NCBI GenBank assembly: GCA_022822205.1
Contig: JAJECC010000129.1
Span: forward strand, 16,202-80,201
Length of the DNA: 64,000 nt
Direction of reading: 5' to 3'
Origin: Rhodospirillales bacterium
GTDB lineage: Bacteria > Pseudomonadota > Alphaproteobacteria > Rhodospirillales > UBA2165
Both the position numbers and the translations under genes were made by a program. Below are positions 32,715-42,232 of the stretch, in pieces. Numbering within the stretch: position 1 is the stretch's first letter; every line of letters starts with the position of its first letter. The notes under the pieces are model-generated. The model had not been told where the DNA came from. It made no database searches and saw nothing but the letters and a program-made list of their open reading frames with translations.

Positions 32715-34006
32715 CGGATATCGATCACAGCCTGACGCCAGAGGTTTCTCAACATGCGGCGGGAAATTAATTCCGCCCGCTCACGCCCTAATTCCGAGGC
32801 TACACGCAGCCGTATTTCCTCTTCCGACGACCGATCTTGGCGATCGCAGACCATCAGCAGAACCATTCCGCCACCGGATTGGATGGGCCGGGAGACCTGG
32901 CCTGTCCGCAGGTTTTCGATCGCGCCGCGAATTTGCGCTCCCAGGCTGGAAAGATCGACGTTCGACAGCCTGCCCGACTGCGGCGCACCGAGTTCCTTAC
33001 CCCGCTCATCCAGCTCGGTGCAGGAGTTTGCGGCGGATCCTATGCGGTTCAACGAAGCCCTGGCCGAGTCGATCGCGGATTGGGGCGGGTTCGGCGGGAG
33101 AGGCAGAAATACCTGTTGAAGCTCAACGGTCACCTGGCCAGCCGCCAATCCGCGAAATACGCGGCGATTTCGCAGTTGCAGGATATAGAAACCGTCGGCC
33201 GCCCGGATCGGACCTGCAATGTCCCCGGTCTTCATCCCGGGAAGGGCCGTTCCAATTGCCGGATCCAGCTGTTCCGCCCGAACCCACCCGAGACTTCCCC
33301 CTTGGGCCGACGACGTGCTGTGCGAAAAGGTGCGGGCCAGTGAACCGAAGTCCGCGCCGCCCCGGATCTGACCGACCAGATCGTCAATCAGCCTGTTGGC
33401 GTCGCCACCCGAACTGCCGAGGTCGAAGGGAACAAATATCTCGTTGACCAGAAACTCGGGCTTGCCCGTACCCGACTCGATCCGGGCAATTCGCTCGTCG
33501 ATCATTTCATCGGTAATCGACGACCGGCGAACCTGTGCGCCTATGAGTTTGTTCCAAGATAAATCCGCCCTCAACTGGGTATCCAGGGTCGCTCGATCGA
33601 TATTGCTTTCCTTCAACAATTGGAGCATCCGGCCCGGCTGCATGTTGTTCCGTCGTTCGATTTCCGATATCGCCGCCCCAAGCTCAATGGGCGAGACCGA
33701 AACATTACGGTTCTTGGCTTCCTGGAGTCTCAGGTTGTCTTCAATGAGACTCCGCAACACTTGCGGTCGAATTCGGCGAATGGTCGATTGATCGGCGGGC
33801 AGTCCGGAAGACACGATGACCATCCGAAGCCGCATTTCAAGGTCTCGCCGCGTCACCGGATCACTGTTCACGATGGCGGCAATGCCAGTCAGTTGTGTTT
33901 GGGCCGCGATCTTTGCGGCATCCGTTATCAGCGGAAGGACAAATATGGCCGCGGTCAGCAGTGCTGTTCGGGCCAAAACGCCGCGTTCGCAACGAATTTT
34001 AGTCAT
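32711..34006 (-). CDS. surA: Periplasmic peptidyl-prolyl isomerase/chaperone SurA
   Basis: About 431 residues from the ATG at 34006 (MTKIRCERGVLAR), with a GTG three codons earlier as the alternative. A signal peptide is followed by the SurA N-terminal domain (LTGIAAIVNSDPVTRRDLEMRL), one parvulin-type PPIase region (ARTFSHSTSSAQGGSLGWVRAEQ split around residue 235) and a weaker second one. SurA escorts outer-membrane proteins, including LptD, whose gene is immediately upstream. The spacing to lptD is 12 bp. Confidence 0.92.
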   Translation of the reverse strand: MTKIRCERGVLARTALLTAAIFVLPLITDAAKIAAQTQLTGIAAIVNSDPVTRRDLEMRLRMVIVSSGLPADQSTIRRIRPQVLRSLIEDNLRLQEAKNRNVSVSPIELGAAISEIERRNNMQPGRMLQLLKESNIDRATLDTQLRADLSWNKLIGAQVRRSSITDEMIDERIARIESGTGKPEFLVNEIFVPFDLGSSGGDANRLIDDLVGQIRGGADFGSLARTFSHSTSSAQGGSLGWVRAEQLDPAIGTALPGMKTGDIAGPIRAADGFYILQLRNRRVFRGLAAGQVTVELQQVFLPLPPNPPQSAIDSARASLNRIGSAANSCTELDERGKELGAPQSGRLSNVDLSSLGAQIRGAIENLRTGQVSRPIQSGGGMVLLMVCDRQDRSSEEEIRLRVASELGRERAELISRRMLRNLWRQAVIDIR

Positions 34007-34018
34007 TTCGAACACCGG

Positions 34019-36151
34019 TCAATTTCCCGAAGCCAGCACACCCGTCCGCACTTCTCCGAGAGTTTCGAACGTTAGCCGGAATAGGACTGAGTTCTCGCGT
34101 CCGATGTCCCGGTCCTCAAAGTAGGTGCGCCGAAGAGTCATGTCGAAGGTAAAACAATCGCATTCGTAGATAATGCCAAGGGAGATGCTTCGCAGATCAT
34201 CATCCTCAACGTCATATAGGCTGGAGAAATTCGTTCGCCAAGACCTTGACAGCGTGGCCCGCGCCGAGGCCGAGAGTTCTTCGCGGCCCTCGAACTCGGA
34301 TCCCTGCTCGCGCTCGAAAAACGCGTAGTTGACCGCAGCATTGAGAGCCTGTGGACCTACACTGAGCGCCAGCTCATTTCGGCTTGGAGAATGGTTGTCC
34401 TTGTCCAAACGCGTTCGGTAGCCGAGATCGATAAATTCGCCGGGGGTGACGTCCACCCGAGCGACAATGTCGGATAGATTTTCGTCCAGTCCCGTACCTA
34501 CCGCGAATGTCGAATCGTCTTTCAACCGGTAACTCTGGCCGACAAACACGGATGTTCCGCCGCCCTGTAAGCCAACCACGCTCCATTTGAGTCCGTAGTT
34601 CATCCGCGGGCCCCCTTCAACGCGGTCGATCCCGGCAAACCGGCTAGGCGAAAACAGATTGGTATCGTCGAACTCGACGTCGACGCTGTCTTCGTTGGGG
34701 ATGTCGGTTGGATTGCCGCCGTACGGGCTCACGACTATCGAAGCGACCGGTTCGAGGATCTGACTAAAATTCCCGTCGTGCCGGGACAGCGGCAGTCTCC
34801 AGCCGAGATTTGCTTCAGGATACATGCGTCCGGCAACGCCGTCATCCGCCGCCGAACCCATTTCGTTGTCAACATGGTACAGATCGCCACGCAGCTTGAG
34901 CGACAAAAGATAACGGTCGCCGATATTGGATCTAAAGGGCAGATTCCAGCCGCCGCCAAGGGAACCGCGCCGTGTGTCCCGGCCATCGGACCGGGTCAGG
35001 GCGAGCATACTGGCATCAATCGTATTGAAGGCTCCAATCCGATTCGGAAGGCCGACATGCTGGTACTCGAACATCGGCAGAACCAATGGAGTGGTGCCCG
35101 GGTCGTCGTTCCCCTGCAGGCCTTGGAACGCATAGGCGTTCAGAGCCATGTAGTTCCGGCCTCGGAAGCCTTCAACGTATCCTCTGCTGGTCAGCGTTTT
35201 GGGGGAACCAATTTTGTAGCGACGCAAGTAGGTGTCGTCCGTGGAACGCTGTAAATCCACGCCGCCCCGCCAAGTGTTGGAGATGTCTTCCCGATACGCG
35301 GCGTCAATGTGCCCACGGAACTCGTCCTCCGAGTCGAAGGTGAGGCTTCCTGTCGTCCGAAGGTCGGCCGCGGCAAAGCGTTCTCTATACTCGCCCGCCA
35401 GAACGGCACGCTCCTTGGTGGTCAAGGTGGGCGTGATGGTGAAATCCCGCGACGGCGAGACGGCTATGTAATAGGGCGTGCGGATGGTCGTACCCAGGGT
35501 GGAAGATGCCCCCACGCTGGGTGTCAGGAACCCGCTCCGTCTCTTGACGGTGGGGTCGGGATGGAAAAAGTACGGCGTATAGGCCACCGGAATACCCATG
35601 AATTCCATCCACGCATCCGTGTACTCCACCACCTGCTTGGTCTGGTCGTGGACAATCTTGCGCGCCTTGAGTTGCCAGAGGGGAGGGCGCTCGGGCTGAT
35701 TGGGGCAGGACTGGCAGGGTGAGTACGCCGCGTTCCGCATTTCAAGGACAGTGCCGCCTGACCGCCGCGCCCCCGCCGCGGCAAACCGGGCATTGTCCGA
35801 TAGCCGCACCCTCAGGTCCCGAAGGATGCCGTCCTTAAAGTCTCCTGTGAGTTCAACCAGATTGGCGAATATGACATCCCCGTCCGGCTGAAGCAGGCTG
35901 ACGTTGCCGGACGCCGATACGACGTCGAGCTTCTGATTGTAGGTGATGGTGTCGGCTAGAAGTACCTGACCGTCACGCGAAACCTCGACGTTGCCGGAAG
36001 CCCGGATAATACCGAGTTCGCGGTCATGTGTTACTTCCTCGGCGGTAAACCGGATTGGCTGTTCTTCAGCGGCTCCTTGCGCCCGGGCCGGATCGGGGCC
36101 GAGCCAAAACAAGGCGGTTACCAAAAACGCGGCTGCGACTGCGCGTCGCAT
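34019..36151 (-). CDS. lptD: LPS-assembly outer-membrane protein LptD
   Basis: 710 residues from the ATG at 36151 (MRRAVAAAFLVTALFW, signal peptide to about 25). The N-terminal OstA/LptA-like domain (EEVTHDRELGIIRASGNVEV) is followed by a large beta barrel. The cysteines that form LptD disulphides are recognisable: CQSC in the N-terminal domain and CDC near the C-terminus. With LptE it inserts LPS in the outer leaflet. lptG starts upstream with its stop 2 bp away. Confidence 0.94.
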   Translation of the reverse strand: MRRAVAAAFLVTALFWLGPDPARAQGAAEEQPIRFTAEEVTHDRELGIIRASGNVEVSRDGQVLLADTITYNQKLDVVSASGNVSLLQPDGDVIFANLVELTGDFKDGILRDLRVRLSDNARFAAAGARRSGGTVLEMRNAAYSPCQSCPNQPERPPLWQLKARKIVHDQTKQVVEYTDAWMEFMGIPVAYTPYFFHPDPTVKRRSGFLTPSVGASSTLGTTIRTPYYIAVSPSRDFTITPTLTTKERAVLAGEYRERFAAADLRTTGSLTFDSEDEFRGHIDAAYREDISNTWRGGVDLQRSTDDTYLRRYKIGSPKTLTSRGYVEGFRGRNYMALNAYAFQGLQGNDDPGTTPLVLPMFEYQHVGLPNRIGAFNTIDASMLALTRSDGRDTRRGSLGGGWNLPFRSNIGDRYLLSLKLRGDLYHVDNEMGSAADDGVAGRMYPEANLGWRLPLSRHDGNFSQILEPVASIVVSPYGGNPTDIPNEDSVDVEFDDTNLFSPSRFAGIDRVEGGPRMNYGLKWSVVGLQGGGTSVFVGQSYRLKDDSTFAVGTGLDENLSDIVARVDVTPGEFIDLGYRTRLDKDNHSPSRNELALSVGPQALNAAVNYAFFEREQGSEFEGREELSASARATLSRSWRTNFSSLYDVEDDDLRSISLGIIYECDCFTFDMTLRRTYFEDRDIGRENSVLFRLTFETLGEVRTGVLASGN

Positions 36152-36153
36152 CG

Positions 36154-37254
36154 CTAACCGTCTTCCAGGTGAAAAAGCATCGACATTCCCAGAAGCGTGC
36201 AGACGCCGGCAGGCGTCCATGCCGCCAATGCCACCGGTACGCTCTCTCTCAGACCCAGTGCGAATACGATGTCGGAAAATATGAACAGCAAAAAGCCACT
36301 GAGTATGCCGCCCAGGATGATAAATGTGGCGCTGCCGCGCGCCGACAAGCGGAGGGTGAATACCGCCGCGATTAGAACCATGCCGACGAAGAGCAGCGGA
36401 ACGGCCATGAGGCTGTGCCAATGCAATCGGTGGCGGATGGCCGAAAATCCGGCTTTGTCCAAATTGGCAATGAACGTCGGCAGTTCCCAGAATGACAGTG
36501 TCTCCGGGGGAGAAAAACTGTCCTGTATGTTGTTGAGCGTAAGGTCGGTTTCAAACCGGAGCTCGTTCACCAGCTTCGCCGGCTTGTCGGTTTCGTGGAT
36601 ACGGACATCCGTCAAATCCCAGAACCCGTCTTCGAGCTTTCCGGTCGAAGCCTGAATTCGTGACTTGAAGGTGTCCGACCCGTCAAACACGAATATGGTT
36701 ACTTTGGTCAGACTGACATTGGGTCCATCGATGCTTACATTCGGCGCGTGGATAACGGATCGGCTGTCAACGTTCGCCTGTCGCAGCCACAGGCCCGATC
36801 CCGAGATCGACAATGTGCGGGAGCGTCCCTCGAAGTAGCTCGCATTGAGCCTCTCATACTTGGCGAGCAGCGCAGATGCCATCGGATTGACGACGGTAAC
36901 GCTCAGCGCCCCCAAAACCGCGGAAATCAAAATGACAGGCAGGAGAAACTGCCAAGCTGAGACTCCCGCTGAACGTGTGACGACAAGTTCCCGAGACCGC
37001 GTCAGACGCCAGAAGCCGATCATCCCGCCAAACAGCACCGCCAAGGGAAAAGCCTGTTGAACTAGAAACAGGAGGCGCAGCAGGCTCATTTGCAGAATGA
37101 GGCCCAGCGAAATATTGTCACTCGACCCCGCTCGGCGCAGTAGCTCGATGGTGTCGAACAAAAAAATCACCCCGATAAAACCAAGGAAAACCGCCCCGAA
37201 GCTCAGGAGAAAATTGCGGACGATATAGAACGATAGAAGCGGCGATATCAACAT
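36154..37254 (-). CDS. lptG: LPS export ABC transporter permease LptG
   Basis: 366 residues from the ATG at 37254 (MLISPLLSFYIVRNFLLSF). Three N-terminal membrane helices, a periplasmic beta-jellyroll domain (about 130-265) and three C-terminal helices give the LptF/LptG layout. It forms, with LptF and the ATPase LptB (not in this window), the inner-membrane pump that extracts LPS. Only 8 bp separate it from lptF. Confidence 0.94.
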   Translation of the reverse strand: MLISPLLSFYIVRNFLLSFGAVFLGFIGVIFLFDTIELLRRAGSSDNISLGLILQMSLLRLLFLVQQAFPLAVLFGGMIGFWRLTRSRELVVTRSAGVSAWQFLLPVILISAVLGALSVTVVNPMASALLAKYERLNASYFEGRSRTLSISGSGLWLRQANVDSRSVIHAPNVSIDGPNVSLTKVTIFVFDGSDTFKSRIQASTGKLEDGFWDLTDVRIHETDKPAKLVNELRFETDLTLNNIQDSFSPPETLSFWELPTFIANLDKAGFSAIRHRLHWHSLMAVPLLFVGMVLIAAVFTLRLSARGSATFIILGGILSGFLLFIFSDIVFALGLRESVPVALAAWTPAGVCTLLGMSMLFHLEDG

Positions 37255-37262
37255 GCCGGACC

Positions 37263-38393
37263 TCAACCGCTCGCACCGGACAGGGAGGGCAACCTCGATG
37301 TCGCGGGAAGTCGCGGGGCGACGAAAAGAAACGCAAGGCCGAATCCAATGGGGATCAGCGCATTGATATAGAGAACCGGCCACAAGTAAAGAACCTTTGC
37401 CGAGAGGCCCGCCAACCCGAGGCTGCTGACCGCAATGAGGATATTCAGGACCAATGCCGCCAGCACGCGCTTCCATTGGCCGCGTTGAGAGTAGTCGCCA
37501 ATGACCAGCGAAACCACGGTGACCAGGACGAATCCCATGATCATCAGGGGCGAAACAAACCGCTGATGAAGCTCGGTCTTGAATTTCCCGTAATCGGAAG
37601 CATTTCCCAGGTCGGACCGTTTCAGGTTGATTAGCTCAAGCGTTCCGCGTTCCCGTGCTTCCCGGTATCTGACGTCGGGTCTCTTGAGGATGCCGGACAG
37701 CTCAATCGGCGCGCGGTCAAAGTAAAGCACTGACAGTTTCCTGGTTTCCGCATCCACTTTTTGGTGGTTGCCCTGGAATACGACGACACGCGGTCCCTTT
37801 TCACCCTGGACCAGCACGCCGCGTTCCGCGATGTAGGTGACCGGTTCTTTGGGGTTTGTCGTATCGTGAACCAGGACGCCGCGAAGATCCGATTCGCCAT
37901 TCCGCTCACGAATGTAAATCGTGAAATTATTGCCGAAGCTGTTGAATTCACCCTCTTTCAGCAACGCATGGCTGAAGGTGTATCGGGAGTTGAACTGCAA
38001 CTCGCGGAACTTCTGGAACGATGCGGGGGTGAGAAAGAACGCGAAAATGTAGCTTACCGCCGTCAAGATCAGACCCAGCGCAATTGCCGGCTTGGCAATT
38101 CGATAAGGGCTTAGACCGGCGGCGCGCAATACCACCAGTTCGCGGTCGGTATTCAGTTTGCTGTAGATGAAGGCGACGACGGCAAACGCCGCGATCGGCA
38201 GAGTGAAATTGAGCAGGTTGGGGACGGTGAGCATCGTCAAATAGGCAAACGTCGTCACGGAAACCCCACGATTGACGATCAGCTCGACAAACTTGACCGA
38301 GTTCCCAAGCCATAGAATTCCGGCCAAAACGGTTGTCGTCGCGATCATGCCGACAACCAATTGCCCCAAAACGTATCTGAATGCCCGATTCAT
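37263..38393 (-). CDS. lptF: LPS export ABC transporter permease LptF
   Basis: 376 residues starting MNRAFRYVLGQLVVGMIAT, with the same six-helix plus jellyroll layout as LptG and the coupling-helix region REVVLRAAGLSPYRIA-like (ELVVLRAAGLSPYRI). It begins the minus-strand operon lptF-lptG-lptD-surA-pdxA-rsmA. In many alphaproteobacteria pepA lies directly divergent from lptF; here pepA is 10 kb away, beyond an unrelated block. Confidence 0.94.
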   Translation of the reverse strand: MNRAFRYVLGQLVVGMIATTTVLAGILWLGNSVKFVELIVNRGVSVTTFAYLTMLTVPNLLNFTLPIAAFAVVAFIYSKLNTDRELVVLRAAGLSPYRIAKPAIALGLILTAVSYIFAFFLTPASFQKFRELQFNSRYTFSHALLKEGEFNSFGNNFTIYIRERNGESDLRGVLVHDTTNPKEPVTYIAERGVLVQGEKGPRVVVFQGNHQKVDAETRKLSVLYFDRAPIELSGILKRPDVRYREARERGTLELINLKRSDLGNASDYGKFKTELHQRFVSPLMIMGFVLVTVVSLVIGDYSQRGQWKRVLAALVLNILIAVSSLGLAGLSAKVLYLWPVLYINALIPIGFGLAFLFVAPRLPATSRLPSLSGASG

Positions 38394-38482
38394 TGGTCGG
38401 GATTATACCCGTCAAAACCGCCGAATCTGCAAAAAAGTGAGAGAATCAATGGCATAGCCGGCGTCCGTCGGGCAGCGCCGCT

Positions 38483-39895
38483 TTAGACCGAAATTATCTT
38501 TCCCGGGTTCATAATGTTGCCGGGGTCCATGGCGCGCTTGATCCGTCGCATGAGATCGAGCTCCAGAGACGACCGGTAATGCGCGAGTTCGGCCTTCTTG
38601 AAGGTGCCGATGCCGTGTTCGGCGCTGATGCTCCCGCCCATTTCCACCACCATATCGTGGACGATGCGATGGAAATCCTCCGCGCGGTCCAGGAATGCCG
38701 CCCCGTCCGCGTCCACGGGCTGGGTGAGATTGTAATGAATGTTGCCGTCTCCAATATGGCCAAAGGCGCAGAAACGGACCCCGGGCACTACCGGCGCGAG
38801 CGCGGCGTTCGCCTTCTCGATGAACTCCGTCGTCCGGGAAACAGGCACCGAAACGTCGTGCTTGATGCTCGCGCCTTCGCGGGTCTGGGCTTCGGGAATA
38901 CTCTCCCGGAGACGCCAGAGCGCCAAGGCCCGGCCTTCGTTTTCGGCGAAGACGGCGTCCGATATTCGGCCGGTTTCCAGCGCGCCGCCGAGGACATGCT
39001 CGATTTCGCCCCGAAGATCCTCATCCGCCCGGGGTGAGGCGATCTCGATCAGGGCGTATTGCGGATGCGGTTCGGTGAAGGGGTCGGCAAGGCCGTCGAT
39101 GTGCCGCGTACAAAGCTCCATCGCCAGCCTCGGGATCAGTTCGAAGGCGGTCACCCGGTCCCCCAGATCGGCCCGGACCAAATCAAACAGCGGCAGTATC
39201 CGCTCGAGGCCGTCCATTGCCGCCAGCAGCGTGACCCGGGTGCGGGGCCGCGGAAACAGTTTGAGCACCGCGCGGGTGATGATGCCCAGCGTGCCTTCGG
39301 CGCCGATGAACAGCTGTTTCAAATCGTATCCCATGTTGTTCTTGCGCAGCGCATTCATCCCCTCCCAGATTTCGCCGTTGGGAAGGACGACCTCGAGACC
39401 CATGACCAGTTCGCGGGTATTGCCGTAGCGCAGGACGCCGGCGCCCCCGGCGTTGGTCGATATATTGCCGCCGATCTGGCAACTCCCCTCGGCGCCGAGG
39501 CTCAATGGAAAATAACACCCGGCCTCCTGGGCGGCGTCCTGGATATCCTTGAGGATACACCCCGCTTCCACCGTCATGGTCATGTTCAGGGGGTCGACAT
39601 GCTGAACGGCCCTCATCCGGTCGAGGCTGAGGACCACGCCGCCGGCGGCCACCGTGCCGCCTACCAGACCGGTTCCGCCGCCGCGGGGGACAATGGGGAC
39701 ATCGGCTTCCTGGCATCGCCGGACGATCTCGGCGACCTCTGCCGTAGCTGACGGGCGGGCAACGATGTCGCACGAACTTTCCACCCGCTGCCGCGCATCG
39801 CTGAGATAGGGGGCCTGATCGGCTGCGTCCGAGATGACGCCGCGCTCGCCCAATATCTCGCGCAATCCCGCGACGAATTCGGCCGGCAACGTCAT
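38483..39895 (-). CDS. FAD-binding oxidase, D-2-hydroxyacid dehydrogenase (GlcD/D2HGDH-like)
   Basis: 470 residues. The N-terminal FAD_binding_4 domain has VPRGGGTGLVGGTV (about 71-84) and GSCQIGGNISTNAGG. The C-terminal FAD-oxidase domain has HIGDGNIHYNL and SAEHGIG near the end, whose His residues bind the substrate metal in D-2-hydroxyglutarate and D-lactate dehydrogenases. It oxidises a D-2-hydroxyacid and passes electrons to a quinone, cytochrome or flavoprotein. The substrate (2-hydroxyglutarate, lactate or glycolate) cannot be settled; the single-polypeptide form and length favour D-lactate/D-2HG type. Confidence 0.88.
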   Translation of the reverse strand: MTLPAEFVAGLREILGERGVISDAADQAPYLSDARQRVESSCDIVARPSATAEVAEIVRRCQEADVPIVPRGGGTGLVGGTVAAGGVVLSLDRMRAVQHVDPLNMTMTVEAGCILKDIQDAAQEAGCYFPLSLGAEGSCQIGGNISTNAGGAGVLRYGNTRELVMGLEVVLPNGEIWEGMNALRKNNMGYDLKQLFIGAEGTLGIITRAVLKLFPRPRTRVTLLAAMDGLERILPLFDLVRADLGDRVTAFELIPRLAMELCTRHIDGLADPFTEPHPQYALIEIASPRADEDLRGEIEHVLGGALETGRISDAVFAENEGRALALWRLRESIPEAQTREGASIKHDVSVPVSRTTEFIEKANAALAPVVPGVRFCAFGHIGDGNIHYNLTQPVDADGAAFLDRAEDFHRIVHDMVVEMGGSISAEHGIGTFKKAELAHYRSSLELDLMRRIKRAMDPGNIMNPGKIISV

Positions 39896-39924
39896 GTGAT
39901 CTCCAATTCCGCCATTTGCCAGAC

Positions 39925-40881
39925 CTACTCGGGCGCGGCGGCTCTTTCAAGCCGGTCATTGATGGCCGCGCCGAGACCGTCGCGGGGGATCGGCATGACT
40001 TGAATCTTTCTCCCCGGACCTGAATCGAGCTCGCGCACCATGCGGTAGAGATTGGCCGCCGCCTCGACCAAATCGGCGACCGGGCTGAGGTTCAGGCAAT
40101 CCGCCGGCGCGTGGGGACCAAACCCCAGCAGGACGGCTCCCGCCGAGGGTGCTTCAACGCCGAGCTGCAGCGGTTTCCTTGGCGCGTAGTGTTTGGACAT
40201 CATGCCGGGCGCGGCCACATCGTCATTTGCCGCGGCCCGGTCCACGGCTCCGATGACGGCCTCGATGTCGGCCTGCGTGCACGCGCCCTCCCGGAGCAGC
40301 CGGGGGCGCCCTCCGGTCACGGCGACGATGGTCGATTCGATGCCGATTTCCGACGGTCCGCCATCCAGGATCAGCGGGATATCCGCGCCCAGCGAGTCCA
40401 GGACATGCCGGGCGGTCGTTGGGCTGACCTCCCCGGATTTGTTGGCGCTCGGCGCGGCGATGGGGCGGTCGAGCGCTCTCAGGACCGCTTGCATGACCGG
40501 ATGGGCGGGCGCCCGAACGGCGATCGTATCGAGGCCCGCCCGGGCGAGTTCGGAAACCGGCGAGCCGTCGGCGCTCGGCAGCACCAGGGTCAGCGGACCC
40601 GGCCAGAATGCGTCGGCGAGTCGTTCGGCCGCGGCTTGGAATTCCGCGATCTTCCGCGCCGTTTCGAGGGCCGGAACGTGGGCGATCAAGGGATTGAATT
40701 CGGGACGCCGCTTGGCTTCGAAAATCCGCGCGACCGCCTGATCGTCGGTCGCGTCGCCGCCGAGCCCGTAGACCGTCTCCGTCGGCAGTCCGACCACGGC
40801 GCCGTCCCGCAGGAGCGCCGCGGCCCGGTCGATCGCGTCTTCGTCGGAGGGGAGAATGTCTGCCGGCATCGCCGCACCCAT
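39925..40881 (-). CDS. L-threonylcarbamoyladenylate synthase (Sua5/TsaC family)
   Basis: 318 residues from the ATG at 40881 (MGAAMPADILPS); an ATG at 40869 is the alternative. The YrdC domain (about 12-205) has LPTETVYGLGGDA and the SANKSGEVSPT signature. The C-terminal Sua5 domain has GMMSKHYAP, so it is the longer Sua5 form rather than short TsaC. It makes threonylcarbamoyl-AMP for the t6A37 modification of tRNAs. The start codon is close to or inside the end of the upstream nucleotidase gene. Confidence 0.93.
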   Translation of the reverse strand: MGAAMPADILPSDEDAIDRAAALLRDGAVVGLPTETVYGLGGDATDDQAVARIFEAKRRPEFNPLIAHVPALETARKIAEFQAAAERLADAFWPGPLTLVLPSADGSPVSELARAGLDTIAVRAPAHPVMQAVLRALDRPIAAPSANKSGEVSPTTARHVLDSLGADIPLILDGGPSEIGIESTIVAVTGGRPRLLREGACTQADIEAVIGAVDRAAANDDVAAPGMMSKHYAPRKPLQLGVEAPSAGAVLLGFGPHAPADCLNLSPVADLVEAAANLYRMVRELDSGPGRKIQVMPIPRDGLGAAINDRLERAAAPE

Positions 40882-40886
40882 CGGTC

Positions 40887-41657
40887 TCAGGACCAATCGC
40901 CCCGCGCCAGGAAAAACGGATTCCGGAAGTCCGGCTTGCCATATTTCAGGTCACCGCCGTCGAGCTCCCGCACCGAGCCGCCGGCGGCCCGGAGGATCGC
41001 ATGGCCGGCGGCGGTATCCCACTCGCATGTCGGGCCGAGGCGCGGATAGAAATCGGCCTCTCCGGCGGCGACGAGGCAGAACTTGATGGAGCTTCCGGCG
41101 TTCATTTCGTCGCGCACCCTAAAATCTTCGAGAAATTCCTCTTCGTTGGCGCGGTGGGAGCGGCTGGTCATGACGACCAATCCCTCTTCGCCGGGCGCCC
41201 GAACGGCAATCGGCTCCGGCGCTCCATCACCCGATTGCCGGAACACGCCGTTCTCCCCGCCCCAATAGGTCGTTCCGATGGCCGGTGCGTGGATTATCCC
41301 GAAGACGGGTATCCTGTCCTGGATCAATCCGATGTTGACCGTGAATTCGCCGGTCCGCTTGACGAATTCCTTGGTGCCGTCGAGGGCGTCGACAAGCCAG
41401 AATTCGCCGCCCGATACATCCGGACGGTCGCCCGCGGCATAGGCTTCTTCGGCGATGACCGGGATATCCGGCGTGATCTCCCGCAGCACCGGCAGGATGA
41501 TGGATTCGGAAAGCACGTCGGCCTCGGTCACGGGCGAGGCGTCGTCCTTCGCCCGGACGTCGAATCCCGTCCCGTAAATGCCGAGGATCGCACGGCCGGC
41601 TTCGCGGGAGGTGTCGAGGAGCGTCCCGATCTCGGCGTCGGCTAGGCGTCTGGCCAT
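40887..41657 (-). CDS. cysQ: 3'(2'),5'-bisphosphate nucleotidase CysQ
   Basis: 256 residues of the inositol-monophosphatase fold with metal-binding motifs EEAYAAGDR (about 70-78), the WLVDALDGTKEFVKRTGEF core (about 87-105) and CEWDTAAGHAI near the C-terminus. CysQ hydrolyses 3'-phosphoadenosine 5'-phosphate left from sulfate assimilation. It lies 15 bp after a small cupin gene and next to the Sua5 gene on the same strand. Confidence 0.93.
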   Translation of the reverse strand: MARRLADAEIGTLLDTSREAGRAILGIYGTGFDVRAKDDASPVTEADVLSESIILPVLREITPDIPVIAEEAYAAGDRPDVSGGEFWLVDALDGTKEFVKRTGEFTVNIGLIQDRIPVFGIIHAPAIGTTYWGGENGVFRQSGDGAPEPIAVRAPGEEGLVVMTSRSHRANEEEFLEDFRVRDEMNAGSSIKFCLVAAGEADFYPRLGPTCEWDTAAGHAILRAAGGSVRELDGGDLKYGKPDFRNPFFLARGDWS

Positions 41658-41672
41658 GGGCGCATCGCCTCC

Positions 41673-42140
41673 TTACGGATGCAGGGTCTTGGAGGGCGGA
41701 TGGGACCCGATAAGGATGAAGGCGATCTGACAGGGTTCGGCGCCCCGGTTCTCCCAGCCGTGCCAGGTGGCGCGCTGCACCATGACATCGCCGGCCGACA
41801 TGTGAACCTCCGCGTCGCCGTCCAGAAGCATGTCGCACTCGCCGGACATGCAGATGGCGTAATCGATGGTGTCGGTGCGGTGCATGTAGGCGTCTTTGCC
41901 CGGCGCGAGTTCGAGTATCCGGAATACCGAGCCGCGGGCCGGGGGTTCGATATCGATTGTACGGGCCGCCGGGTCCTCGTCTCCGTCGATGTCGGCCGGC
42001 GTATCGTCGGTCATCCAGATCAGCGTCTGAACATTGTCTGATCGAAGCTTGTGAACGTTGGTCATCACCTCGTCCATGCCGACGATGGCGCGGCCTTCGG
42101 AATCGTGATCGGTAACAATGCGTCGAATGTTGAGTGTCAT
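41673..42140 (-). CDS. Cupin domain protein
   Basis: 155 residues from the ATG at 42140 (MTLNIRRIVTDHDSEGRAI). A single RmlC-like cupin barrel spans about 70-145: LAPGKDAYMHRTDTIDYAICMSG, then AGDVMVQRATWHGWENRG. In cupin motif 1 only one His is present (MHRTDTIDY), and motif 2 has WHGWEN, so metal binding may be reduced. Similar proteins are found in aromatic-acid metabolism. Its function is unknown. Confidence 0.85.
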   Translation of the reverse strand: MTLNIRRIVTDHDSEGRAIVGMDEVMTNVHKLRSDNVQTLIWMTDDTPADIDGDEDPAARTIDIEPPARGSVFRILELAPGKDAYMHRTDTIDYAICMSGECDMLLDGDAEVHMSAGDVMVQRATWHGWENRGAEPCQIAFILIGSHPPSKTLHP

Positions 42141-42232
42141 CTCTACCCCGGAGCTGAGAGCGTCAAGAGGGCGTCGATGTACCAGACTTGGCCCGAAGAC
42201 GCCATGCCGTTGCGGCCCGGTTGGGCGGAGGA